Source: Candidatus Amunia macphersoniae
Lineage (GTDB): Bacteria; Chloroflexota; Dormibacteria; Aeolococcales; Aeolococcaceae
Direction: 5' to 3'
Length of the DNA: 64,000 nucleotides
NCBI GenBank assembly: GCA_016464795.1
Contig: JAEKNN010000050.1
Location: forward strand, 1-64,000
Below the pieces are notes generated by a model. It did not search any database. It saw only the letters and a list, made by a program, of their open reading frames with translations, and was not told where the DNA came from. Positions 43,120 through 49,944 of the stretch are shown piece after piece. The translations under genes were made by a program, and so were the position numbers. Numbering within the stretch: position 1 is the stretch's first letter; every line of letters starts with the position of its first letter.

Positions 43120-43125
43120 GATAAT
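43120..43125 (+). promoter_or_regulatory. Distal -10 (GATAAT) upstream of the carbonic anhydrase
   Basis: GATAAT lies in CTGATAATGCG, an 11-base string that recurs just before the recombinase gene (44027-44037). It would start a transcript near 43132 that runs through the leader peptide. The stretch 42954-43119 shows nothing else. Confidence 0.4.
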
Positions 43126-43182
43126 GCGTCTTCTCACGATCTAGCGACCCAGCGAGACCCCCGCGCACGCATTCCGGGAAAG

Positions 43183-43212
43183 TTGACCGCTGCGCCGGGG
43201 TTTTGCTAGCGT
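43183..43212 (+). promoter_or_regulatory. Proximal promoter TTGACC-N18-TAGCGT
   Basis: TTGACC (43183-43188) and TAGCGT (43207-43212) are 18 bases apart. The -10 ends 8 bases before the ATG of the small leader ORF, so its message begins at or beside that ATG. Confidence 0.6.
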
Positions 43213-43220
43213 CCCCCGCC

Positions 43221-43304
43221 ATGAGCTCAGAGTTGCAGCGCCTGCTCACGCGCCGCCTGTGGCTCGACAACGGCCATTGCGGCAGCGCCATCTGTCCACG
43301 CTGA
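43221..43304 (+). CDS. Leader peptide upstream of carbonic anhydrase (27 aa)
   Basis: A 27-residue ORF starts right behind a promoter and reads 'LLTRRLWLDNGHCGSAICPR' at its end. It resembles the actinobacterial short leader peptides with a basic start, an aspartate and a C-terminal A-x-C-R-like end that precede sulfur-metabolism genes. Two cysteine codons lie within the last eight, so ribosome stalling on low Cys-tRNA could control the gene 76 bases downstream. The resemblance is from memory, and attenuation is inference. Confidence 0.55.
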   Translation: MSSELQRLLTRRLWLDNGHCGSAICPR

Positions 43305-43380
43305 CAGCGCTCCAACCGCAGACATTCCTCAGCTGAACTCAACCGTCGGACCCGCTCCGGCGTTTCTCAGGAGACAACAC

Positions 43381-43932
43381 ATGTCGGTCACCGATCAACT
43401 CCTCGACAACAACCGGGCCTACGCCCAGAGCTTCGACAAGGGCGACGTCCCGCTGCCCCCCGCCCGGCGTGTCGCGGTGGTGGCGTGCATGGACGCGCGC
43501 CTGCACGTCAGCCAGATCCTCGGCCTCGAGGTGGGCGACGCGCATGTCATCCGCAACGCCGGCGGGGCCGTCACGGACGACACCCTCCGGTCGCTGCTGA
43601 TCTCGCAGCGCCTGCTCGGCACTGAGGAGGTCATCCTCATCCACCACACCGACTGCGGGATGCTCACCTTCACCGACGACGAGGTCAAGACCCAGGTCTT
43701 CGAGGACACAGGCATCCGCCCCGCCTTCGCGCTGGAGGCATTCGCCGATCTCGATGAGGACGTGCGTCAGTCGATCGCGCGGATCACGACCAGCCCTCTG
43801 ATCCCACGCCGCGATCGGGTGCGCGGGTTCGTGTACGACGTTCACACGGGCTCGCTGCGCGAGGTGACCCCCGCCAGCGCACCCGAGCTGAGCGGTGCCC
43901 CAGCACCCACAGTTCTCGCCACCGCCGGCTGA
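43381..43932 (+). CDS. Beta-class carbonic anhydrase
   Basis: The 183-residue enzyme hydrates CO2 to bicarbonate. Zinc ligands are in 'VVACMDARLHVSQILGL' (Cys with the Asp-Arg dyad) and 'LIHHTDCGMLTF' (His, Cys). 'HVIRNAGGAVTDDTLRSLLI' is the conserved segment between them. Small beta-CAs of this type are known in Mycobacterium. CAGGAG lies 7 bases before the ATG. A strong terminator follows, and a leader peptide precedes. It could recapture CO2 released by formate oxidation, but that link is speculative. Confidence 0.93.
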   Translation: MSVTDQLLDNNRAYAQSFDKGDVPLPPARRVAVVACMDARLHVSQILGLEVGDAHVIRNAGGAVTDDTLRSLLISQRLLGTEEVILIHHTDCGMLTFTDDEVKTQVFEDTGIRPAFALEAFADLDEDVRQSIARITTSPLIPRRDRVRGFVYDVHTGSLREVTPASAPELSGAPAPTVLATAG

Positions 43933-43939
43933 TATCTGA

Positions 43940-43989
43940 GCGTCCGGCCGCCGCTTGGTCTTTACGGCCGGCGGCCGGACGCTTCTCTC
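43940..43989 (+). terminator. Strong intrinsic terminator
   Basis: GCGTCCGGCCGCCG (43940-43953) pairs perfectly over 14 bp with 43969-43982, with a 15-base loop, followed by TTCTCTC. It sits 8 bases after the carbonic anhydrase stop. Confidence 0.85.
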
Positions 43990-44028
43990 GCCGCCAGGTC
44001 CGTCTCCGCGCAAGTCGCCAAAGCTCCT

Positions 44029-44034
44029 GATAAT
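44029..44034 (+). promoter_or_regulatory. -10 element GATAAT of the recombinase gene
   Basis: GATAAT ends 6 bases before GTG 44041, again predicting a leaderless transcript. The string CTGATAATGCG is shared with 43118-43128. Confidence 0.45.
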
Positions 44035-44040
44035 GCGGGG

Positions 44041-45099
44041 GTGAGCACGCGCCGGCCGGCCAGCCGCCGTCCCAACGCCCCGACCGCCAGCCGGATCCCG
44101 GCGTGGGTCGCCGAGATCCCCGGCCCTCAGGATCCCCTTCCCGACCAGATCGAGCAATTCCTCGACTGGCTGCGCATCCAGCGCAACCGGCCGGTGACCA
44201 CCGTGCGCGCCTACCGTCAGGACCTCGCCAAGTTCGTCGCGTTCATGCGCCGCCGCCCGCTCGGTGACGACTTCACAGCCGCCGTCGATCGGGCCGCGCT
44301 GCGTCGCTATCAGATCGAGCTCGCCGAGGTGCTGCCCAACCCGCGCACCCGGGCACGCGCCCTGGTGGCCCTGCGTCGGTTCCTCTCCTACGCCTATGAC
44401 GAGGGCTGGAGCGATGGCGAGCTGAGCCGCCAGGTCAGCGTCCCACGGTACGTCGTCGGCGATCCCCACCCGGTGGCGACGCACACCGTGCCCCGGCTGC
44501 TCGCAGCACTCCCTGTCGACGGTCTGCGTGACCTCCGCGACCGGGCCCTGATCCACCTCTTGGTGAGCACTGGGTGTCGCATCGCCGAGGCGTGCTCACT
44601 CGACCGGGGGGACGTCCGAGCCGAGGGGTTCCGGGTCCTCGGCAAGGGCGGCAAGCACCGCACCGTGTATCTGACCAACGACGCCCACACCGCGGTCCAG
44701 GACTACCTCCGCCGCCGCGGCCCCGACCCCGCCCCCGCGCTGTTCATCAGCGTCGCCCGCGCGGACATGCCCGGGCGCCGGGCTCTCCCCCACAACCGGC
44801 TGACCACTGACGGGGCCCGCCACGCTCTGCGGGCGCTGCGCCGCCGTTTCAGCGCCGATCCCGCGCTCTTCGCGCTCATCGACGACCTGCGCACCCCGCA
44901 TGCGGCGCGGCACACGGCGGCGACCACCCTCCTCGAAGCCACCGACGGTGACGTGCGGCTCGTCCAGGAGGTGCTCGGCCACGCCACCCTGGAGACGCTT
45001 CGGGTATACACAGAGATCACCGACAAGCGCAAGCGCTCGGCGTACCAGCGCCTCGGCGACTACCTTCGGGCGGTTGACACGGCTGGCTCGGCCGGTTGA
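44041..45099 (+). CDS. Tyrosine recombinase, XerC/XerD-like
   Basis: The 352-residue protein has an N-terminal SAM-like core-binding domain ('IEQFLDWLRIQRNRPVTTVR' onward) and a catalytic domain with Arg in 'LVSTGCRIAEACSLDRGD', Lys in 'VLGKGGKHRTVYL', 'TPHAARHTAATTLLE' (HxxR), 'EVLGHATLETLRVYTEITD' (His and the nucleophile Tyr). All catalytic residues are present. It may be the chromosomal dimer-resolving Xer protein or an element integrase. No attachment site or phage genes were seen. Its end overlaps the next, convergent gene by 40 bases. Confidence 0.88.
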   Translation: MSTRRPASRRPNAPTASRIPAWVAEIPGPQDPLPDQIEQFLDWLRIQRNRPVTTVRAYRQDLAKFVAFMRRRPLGDDFTAAVDRAALRRYQIELAEVLPNPRTRARALVALRRFLSYAYDEGWSDGELSRQVSVPRYVVGDPHPVATHTVPRLLAALPVDGLRDLRDRALIHLLVSTGCRIAEACSLDRGDVRAEGFRVLGKGGKHRTVYLTNDAHTAVQDYLRRRGPDPAPALFISVARADMPGRRALPHNRLTTDGARHALRALRRRFSADPALFALIDDLRTPHAARHTAATTLLEATDGDVRLVQEVLGHATLETLRVYTEITDKRKRSAYQRLGDYLRAVDTAGSAG

Positions 45100-45989
45100 G
45101 CGCTGCGCCGCGCGAGTCCTGGCTGACTCTCCAGCCAGTGGTCGACGAGTGCCACGAAGGCCTGCGGACGTTCGAGCTGGGGCACATGGCCGGTGCTGGT
45201 CAGCACCCGGAACTCCCAGTCCGGACGCAGCGTCGCCACGGCTCCGGCGGCCGAGAGGCTGACCAACCGGTCGGTGTCTCCATGGATCAGCAGAGTGGGC
45301 GCCTGGATCCTGCGGATGTGGGGTTCGAGCGTGGCCCGCCGCAGCAGCCAGCGCACCAGGGATCGAGAGGCCTCGAGGAAAGCACGGTCGGGCTCATCGA
45401 GACCCTGGCGCCACCTGGTCAGCTCGATCTGAGCATCTCGGGTCCGGGGATTGATCCGAGACGCGTCAACCGTGCAGAGGGTCAGCACGTCGTCGACCAG
45501 ACGTTCGGCCCCGCGCCGCCGGGCGTGACCCTGCATCACCCGGCCACCCACCCCGGGGACGGTGAGCACCAGGAAGGCGGCGGCGATCATCACGCTGAGC
45601 CGGCCGCCACGCGCGCTCGGCAGAGCCGGATCGACCAGGATCAGCCCGGACACCCGCTCGGGTTGGCACGAGGCTTCGAGGATGCTGATCAGGCCGCCCA
45701 TGGAGTTGCCCATCAACACCACCGGCTGCCCCTGGCCGACGCGTTCGGCCACACCGTCGACGAGGCGCCGATTGTCGTCGATGCTGGCGTGGCGGCCCTC
45801 GACAGGCGTGCGCCCGAAGCCGATCAGGTCGATGGCCCAGACATGGTGATCGCGGGTGAAGGACGGGGCCACGTCACTCCAGTCGAGGTGTGAGCCCCCG
45901 AGCCCGTGCACCAGGAGCAGAGCTGGTCCCTCGCCGCCGTGATCGACCACGTGGACGGGGCCATCGATGTCGAGGGTCAGGTCGGTCAC
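45060..45989 (-). CDS. Alpha/beta hydrolase
   Basis: The 309-residue hydrolase has the oxyanion segment 'ALLLVHGLGGSHLDWSDVAP', nucleophile elbow 'VVLMGNSMGGLISILEA', acid in 'LLIHGDTDRLVSLSAA' and His in 'LTSTGHVPQLERPQAF', so the triad is complete, with a cap domain about 140-220. The substrate is not deducible. Single gene, tail-to-tail with the recombinase. Confidence 0.9.
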   Translation of the reverse strand: MTDLTLDIDGPVHVVDHGGEGPALLLVHGLGGSHLDWSDVAPSFTRDHHVWAIDLIGFGRTPVEGRHASIDDNRRLVDGVAERVGQGQPVVLMGNSMGGLISILEASCQPERVSGLILVDPALPSARGGRLSVMIAAAFLVLTVPGVGGRVMQGHARRRGAERLVDDVLTLCTVDASRINPRTRDAQIELTRWRQGLDEPDRAFLEASRSLVRWLLRRATLEPHIRRIQAPTLLIHGDTDRLVSLSAAGAVATLRPDWEFRVLTSTGHVPQLERPQAFVALVDHWLESQPGLARRSAQPAEPAVSTARR

Positions 45990-46041
45990 CCGGCGATGCT
46001 ATCGCGTCGCAGCCGACCGCCCGAGCGGCCTGCCCTCGCGG

Positions 46042-46506
46042 TCAGTGCTCGGGGCGCCAGACGTTGCCCAGCACGCGCACGGGGCCGCTGAAACCCTCGT
46101 CCCAGCAGTCGAGCACCTCGGCCGCGATCGGCGGATGCATGTCGAGCCCGCCGAGCTCGGCGCGGTGGCGCCAGGCGACGTCCTCGAGCACTCCGTCGCG
46201 CCCCACGTGCAGCTCGCCCCCTGACAGCTCGGCGGCGAAGATGAGGTTGATCAGATGGCGCCCGTGCATCTCGATGGCCTCGCAGACGATCAGCAGCCGG
46301 CCCACTTCCACCACCAGCCCCGTCTCCTCGAGCATCTCCCGAGCCGCCGCCGCGGCCAATGTCTCGCCGCGCTCCACTCCCCCGCCGGGGAGCAACCAGT
46401 GGCGGTGGTCGTGCTTGACGTGCTCGGCCACCAGGATGTGGTCGCCGTCAACCAGGCAGACGGCGACCCTGACCCTCACCGCCCCCTCGCTCACCCTGCC
46501 GACCAT
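46042..46506 (-). CDS. Nudix hydrolase
   Basis: The Nudix protein (about 154 residues from ATG 46506) carries the full box GX5EX7REUXEEXGU, beginning 'GGGVERGETLAAA' and ending 'AREMLEETGL'. These enzymes cleave nucleoside diphosphates linked to another group, for example oxidised dNTPs. The start is only 14 bases from a perfect SOS box (46521-46534) shared with the divergent LysM gene, so damage-dependent control is possible. A GTG-or-ATG start at 46560 would lie on the other side of that box and is less likely. Confidence 0.88.
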   Translation of the reverse strand: MVGRVSEGAVRVRVAVCLVDGDHILVAEHVKHDHRHWLLPGGGVERGETLAAAAAREMLEETGLVVEVGRLLIVCEAIEMHGRHLINLIFAAELSGGELHVGRDGVLEDVAWRHRAELGGLDMHPPIAAEVLDCWDEGFSGPVRVLGNVWRPEH

Positions 46507-46514
46507 CCGTCTGC

Positions 46515-46543
46515 TTGACACGAACAGCTGTTCGCTGTACTGT
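46515..46543 (+). promoter_or_regulatory. Consensus promoter with perfect SOS box in the spacer
   Basis: TTGACA (46515-46520), 17 bases, TACTGT (46538-46543). The spacer starts with the perfect palindrome CGAACAGCTGTTCG (46521-46534), the Gram-positive/actinobacterial LexA site. LexA bound there would block polymerase. It faces the LysM gene and lies just ahead of the divergent Nudix gene. Confidence 0.88.
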
Positions 46544-46580
46544 GGCGTCCTTGGGAACATCTGTTTGGGGACTGACCGTG

Positions 46581-46895
46581 ATGATCAACGACTTCGCTCC
46601 CACGATGCGCCGCTCGCGGCGGCCTGGCTGGCAGCGCGACCCGCGTGTCGTGCTCGCCGGCGTGGTCACCGCGGCGGCCGGCTTCGTCTTCCTCGGCAGC
46701 AACGTCTACGGGGCGGTGAATGCCGGACAACCATCGCCCGTGCAGGTGCACACGGGCGACAGTCTCTGGAGCATCGCCTCCAGCCACTACCAGGCCGGTG
46801 ACGTGCGCGACCACGTGGACCAGATCATCACGCTGAACCACCTGGCCGGCGACTCGATCACTCCGGGCGAGACCCTGCTCCTGCCGGCACCCTGA
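46581..46895 (+). CDS. SOS-controlled LysM protein, YneA/DivS-like
   Basis: The 104-residue protein has a membrane helix ('VVLAGVVTAAAGFVFLGSNV', about 23-42) and a C-terminal LysM domain ('VHTGDSLWSIASSHYQAGDV' through 'NHLAGDSITPGETLLLP') that would bind peptidoglycan outside. Size, topology and SOS control match the cell-division inhibitors YneA (Bacillus) and DivS-type proteins that delay septation during DNA damage. ATG 46581 is used, as the longer frame starts upstream of the promoter. lexA lies 2.2 kb away. Similarity is in architecture, since sequence identity cannot be judged here. Confidence 0.82.
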   Translation: MINDFAPTMRRSRRPGWQRDPRVVLAGVVTAAAGFVFLGSNVYGAVNAGQPSPVQVHTGDSLWSIASSHYQAGDVRDHVDQIITLNHLAGDSITPGETLLLPAP

Positions 46896-47835
46896 CCCGC
46901 CTCCGCGGCGGTGCCGGCTCCGCCACCGTGCGGCCGGCATTGAGCGCGGCCAGCCAGGGGACCGACCCTGAGGGCTGAGGGCTGGGCAGGTCAGCGCGGG
47001 GTCGCCGTCCGCCACCGCCACCGCCATCGTCCCCGTCATCGGTGGCAGGCTCGTTGAGCATCCTCATGAAGATGACGGCGAAGGCGGTGAACAGTGCCAG
47101 CTTGCTGACCAGCGCGATGCAGGCGCCGGCGATCTGCTGGTCGGACATGACGCTGGCGCCGAACAGGCGCGGCGCCAGGGCATACGTGCGATACAGCGGA
47201 TGCTTGGCCATCGCCACCGTGATCCCGCCGAATGTCTGAGGGATCGTGGCCACCAGGATGTAGCCGAGCGTCGCCCACCGGCTGAGCACCCGACGGCCTC
47301 CGGCCGGGACCACGATCGGCCACCAGAACAGCAGCGAGACGAGCAGTAGGGAGATCTGCTGGGCGGCATAGATCTCGGGGTTGCGGAGCGAGGCGTCGTA
47401 CACCGGGCCGAGGTGCCAGGCGAAGAACCCAGCGTTGATGGACAACATCCCGCTGAGCGGGTGCACCAGGCCGCGGCCCACGCGGCCCACCGCCGCGGGC
47501 AACGCGAACGGACAGCGGCCCGGCAGCGCCAGAAGGATCAGCGGCGGGACGACGCCCATGACCAGCGTGATCTGGATCAGGTGCGCGGTCAGGAGATAGT
47601 GCGCGGCGACCGTGTGCAGGGGCGACAGCCACGCCGCCGCCAGCAACAAGGTGGCGATCACACCGACGGCCCGCCGCCACCAACCACGTCGCTCCCGGGC
47701 CCGGACGGCGAGCACCAGCAGCCCTGAGCCGACCAGCGCAACGCCGGCGGCCAGCAGGGGGTCGACTGACACTGTCCACGGCGATGGGCTCACCAGCACA
47801 CCGTACCGCAGGCGTGCTGCAGAAGCCAGACCCAC
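46858..47835 (-). CDS. CtaG-type cytochrome c oxidase assembly protein
   Basis: The 325-residue membrane protein has about seven helices and caa3_CtaG family features: 'WLSPLHTVAAHYLLTAHLIQ', 'LPGRCPFALPAAVG', 'FFAWHLGPVYDASLRNPEIY' and 'VPQ/IPQTFGGITVAMA'-like segments, ending in a Gly/Pro/Arg-rich cytoplasmic tail. CtaG helps build copper-containing haem-copper oxidases. No oxidase genes are near. Its last 38 bases overlap the LysM gene on the other strand. Confidence 0.85.
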   Translation of the reverse strand: MGLASAARLRYGVLVSPSPWTVSVDPLLAAGVALVGSGLLVLAVRARERRGWWRRAVGVIATLLLAAAWLSPLHTVAAHYLLTAHLIQITLVMGVVPPLILLALPGRCPFALPAAVGRVGRGLVHPLSGMLSINAGFFAWHLGPVYDASLRNPEIYAAQQISLLLVSLLFWWPIVVPAGGRRVLSRWATLGYILVATIPQTFGGITVAMAKHPLYRTYALAPRLFGASVMSDQQIAGACIALVSKLALFTAFAVIFMRMLNEPATDDGDDGGGGGGRRPRADLPSPQPSGSVPWLAALNAGRTVAEPAPPRRRVRVPAGAGSRPE

Positions 47836-47886
47836 AACGCCCCGCCACGTGAGGTCTGCACCGTGCTATGACGAACGCTGCTACAA

Positions 47887-48417
47887 ATGCGGGCGATCGC
47901 CACCAGCGCGCTCACATCAACGAAAGCTCCGCGCTCCACCATCACCGTGCACACCAATCCCTATCAGTTCTCACTCCGCACCAGCCGGGTCCCCGGCGAG
48001 GTGCTCGACGACGTGGCAGCGCGCCCGCTGCCCGGCATCGCTGTGGCCGAGCGCGGCCCCCATTACCTCGTGCTCCGGCCCCAGCGGCGCTACCGGTACG
48101 GCTCGGACATCGCGGCGGGCGCCGCGGTGGTCATCGTGCTGGCGGTTCTCATCGCCACAGCCCTGACCCCGGTCCTCATCGTTCTGCTCCCGCTGGCGGC
48201 ACTGCCGGCTCTGCCGCTGCTCCTCGACCACCGACCCGACCTCGCCGTCAGTGCCATCGTCGACGACGGCGGCGGGACCCGGGTGACAGTGCATGGAGAG
48301 GCGTCCTCGGAGCTGGCCGCTGCGGTCGACGCCTTCCTGGGTGCCCTCCCCGAGGCGCCACCGCCGCCGCCCCCCGACCTGGAGGACGGCACCAGTCGGA
48401 TGGCGTCGACCGGCTAG
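47887..48417 (+). CDS. Small membrane protein of unknown function
   Basis: The protein (up to 176 residues) has two adjoining membrane segments ('IAAGAAVVIVLAVLIATALT' and 'PVLIVLLPLAALPALPLLLD') between an N-terminal soluble part and a C-terminal domain ('VSAIVDDGGGTRVTVHGEAS') followed by a proline run. No family recognised. The start is uncertain: ATG 47887 or GTG 47947 ('HTNPYQFSLRTS'). It overlaps the lexA stop by 4 bases. Confidence 0.6.
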   Translation: MRAIATSALTSTKAPRSTITVHTNPYQFSLRTSRVPGEVLDDVAARPLPGIAVAERGPHYLVLRPQRRYRYGSDIAAGAAVVIVLAVLIATALTPVLIVLLPLAALPALPLLLDHRPDLAVSAIVDDGGGTRVTVHGEASSELAAAVDAFLGALPEAPPPPPPDLEDGTSRMASTG

Positions 48418-49055
48418 CCGATCACCCGGATGACGGCGGTGACCACTCCTTCGATGGCCACATCACGCGCGTAGATCGGCTCGAGATCCGGGTTCTCCGG
48501 CTGGAGACGGATCCGTCCCTTCTCGCGGAAGAAGCGCTTGACGGTCACCTCACCCTCTCCGGTGGTCTCGTTCTCGATGCGGGCCACCACGATGGTGCCA
48601 TTGGCGGGGGGGTCACGACGCGGCCGCACCAGGACGATGTCGCCGTCGTTGATGCCGGCCCCGATCATGCTGTCGCCGTGGACGGTGAGCGCATAGGCGT
48701 CGTCGCCGCCCGCGATCTCCGGGCCGACAGTGATGTGATCGTCGACGTTCTCTGCGGCCAGCACCGGGGTGCCGGCGGCGACACGTCCCACCAGTGGCAG
48801 CCTCAGAACATTGTTGGCCAGCGGCAACGCGACGATGTCGCCACCGACGACCTCGACGGTTCGGGACTTGGTCGGATCGCGACGGATCAGCCCCTTGCTC
48901 TCGAGAGCGTTGAGGTGGTTCTGCACGGTTGACGACGAGCTCAGCCCCACAGCCTGGCCGATCTCGCGGACCGTCGGCGGGTAGGAGTACTCGCGGGCAT
49001 GGGTGTGAAGAAACTCGAGGATCTGACGCTGGCGTCCCTCGACCTGCTCTGTCAT
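48414..49055 (-). CDS. lexA: LexA repressor
   Basis: LexA represses SOS genes and cleaves itself when RecA is activated. The 213-residue protein has the winged-helix DNA-binding domain ('RQRQILEFLHTHAREYSYPP' then 'TVREIGQAVGLSSSSTVQNH'), the Ala-Gly cleavage site in 'GRVAAGTPVLA', catalytic Ser in 'VHGDSMIGAGINDGD' and catalytic Lys in 'EVTVKRFFREKG'. ATG 49055 has GGAGG 5 bases upstream. The frame runs on to 49331 but crosses the promoter and SOS box, so the long version is rejected. Confidence 0.97.
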   Translation of the reverse strand: MTEQVEGRQRQILEFLHTHAREYSYPPTVREIGQAVGLSSSSTVQNHLNALESKGLIRRDPTKSRTVEVVGGDIVALPLANNVLRLPLVGRVAAGTPVLAAENVDDHITVGPEIAGGDDAYALTVHGDSMIGAGINDGDIVLVRPRRDPPANGTIVVARIENETTGEGEVTVKRFFREKGRIRLQPENPDLEPIYARDVAIEGVVTAVIRVIG

Positions 49056-49085
49056 GTCTACCTCCAGGCCTTCTATGGCGGTCGC

Positions 49086-49124
49086 AATGTACCACGGATT
49101 CGTGGACAGCGCAAACGGATGTTC
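49086..49124 (-). promoter_or_regulatory. lexA promoter and SOS box
   Basis: On the minus strand GAACATCCGTTT (49124-49113, one base off GAAC-N4-GTTC) overlaps the -35 TTGCGC (49114-49109). TACATT (49091-49086) is the -10, 17 bases on. The spacer also holds CCACG-N4-CGTGG. This fits LexA autoregulation. Confidence 0.75.
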
Positions 49125-49278
49125 CCATGCCGATGTGACGTCTGACATGGCGGAGTTGCCGCGCTCCCTTGGCAATGCCGTCAACGAGCCGTCATCGCCT
49201 CGCGTTGGGCCTGCCCGTACCATCGAGGTCAGCCGTCGAGCAATCACCAGCGCGGGGTGGCACCAGCACGTGACAACC

Positions 49279-49944
49279 ATGTCGGAACACTCGGAACCGG
49301 TCGGCCAGCAGCCGTCCGGCGCTGCGCCCACTCCCGCTGTCGCTCGCTGCGGAGAGCCAGGCTGCGACGGTTGGCCGCTCGAGGTCTGCGCCTACGTCGA
49401 CAGCCGCGGCACCGCGTGCCGCACCCATTGGTGCAGAGACCATGGCGCGACCGTCCGCGGTCAGAGCTACTGCCGGCGCCACGCCGGCACCATCGGTGCG
49501 CTGGGGAGCAAGGCCAACAATCCCCGCGCCCTGCCCGACGTCGGACATCGCGGCGCCTCGCTGGTGCGCTGGCTGTACCGCGACCTCGACCCCACCTTCA
49601 CCAGGCTGCTCGAGAGCCTGAGCAGCGACCGCGACCATCTCCTGCGCGACAACGAGGTGGCCGTCGCCCGCGACGAGGGCGGAGCCCGCCGCTGGGAGAT
49701 GAGCTGGAAGCTGGCCTCGCCGGCGGGCGTGCGGGTGCGGATATCCCTGGCCGTCGAGGAGGCGGATGATTCGATAGTTCTGGTGCGCCTTGGGGACGAG
49801 GTGGTGGCCAGTGGCACCCCGCCCTGGATCGAGGCGCGCCGCCGCGGCGAGCGCTTGAGCGACGAGGAGGACGCCGAGCAGCGCCGCCAGTTCTACGCCT
49901 TCATCGGCGACTACCTCACCCAGGCGCTGCAGCAGAGCACCTGA
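49279..49944 (+). CDS. Cysteine/histidine-rich protein of unknown function
   Basis: The 221-residue protein is soluble. Residues about 20-75 carry a zinc-ligand-like series: 'CGEPGCDGWPLEVCAYVDS', 'TACRTHWCRDHG' and 'SYCRRHAGTIGALG', enough for two zinc sites (B-box/TRASH-like spacing). The remainder ('LVRWLYRDLDPTFTRLLESL', 'RRWEMSWKLASPAGVRVRIS') is an alpha/beta domain I do not recognise. ATG 49279 is chosen, as the upstream frame crosses the lexA control region. It may be translated divergently with lexA. Its end overlaps miaA by 29 bases. Confidence 0.65.
   Translation: MSEHSEPVGQQPSGAAPTPAVARCGEPGCDGWPLEVCAYVDSRGTACRTHWCRDHGATVRGQSYCRRHAGTIGALGSKANNPRALPDVGHRGASLVRWLYRDLDPTFTRLLESLSSDRDHLLRDNEVAVARDEGGARRWEMSWKLASPAGVRVRISLAVEEADDSIVLVRLGDEVVASGTPPWIEARRRGERLSDEEDAEQRRQFYAFIGDYLTQALQQST

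Noticed and set aside
44041-45099. Tyrosine recombinase as a sign of a prophage or integrative element
   Set aside because: No phage genes, attachment repeats or tRNA junctions beside it. A chromosomal Xer role is as likely.
48414-49331. LexA start at 49331
   Set aside because: It would translate the promoter and SOS box. ATG 49055 has a good ribosome site and matches family length.
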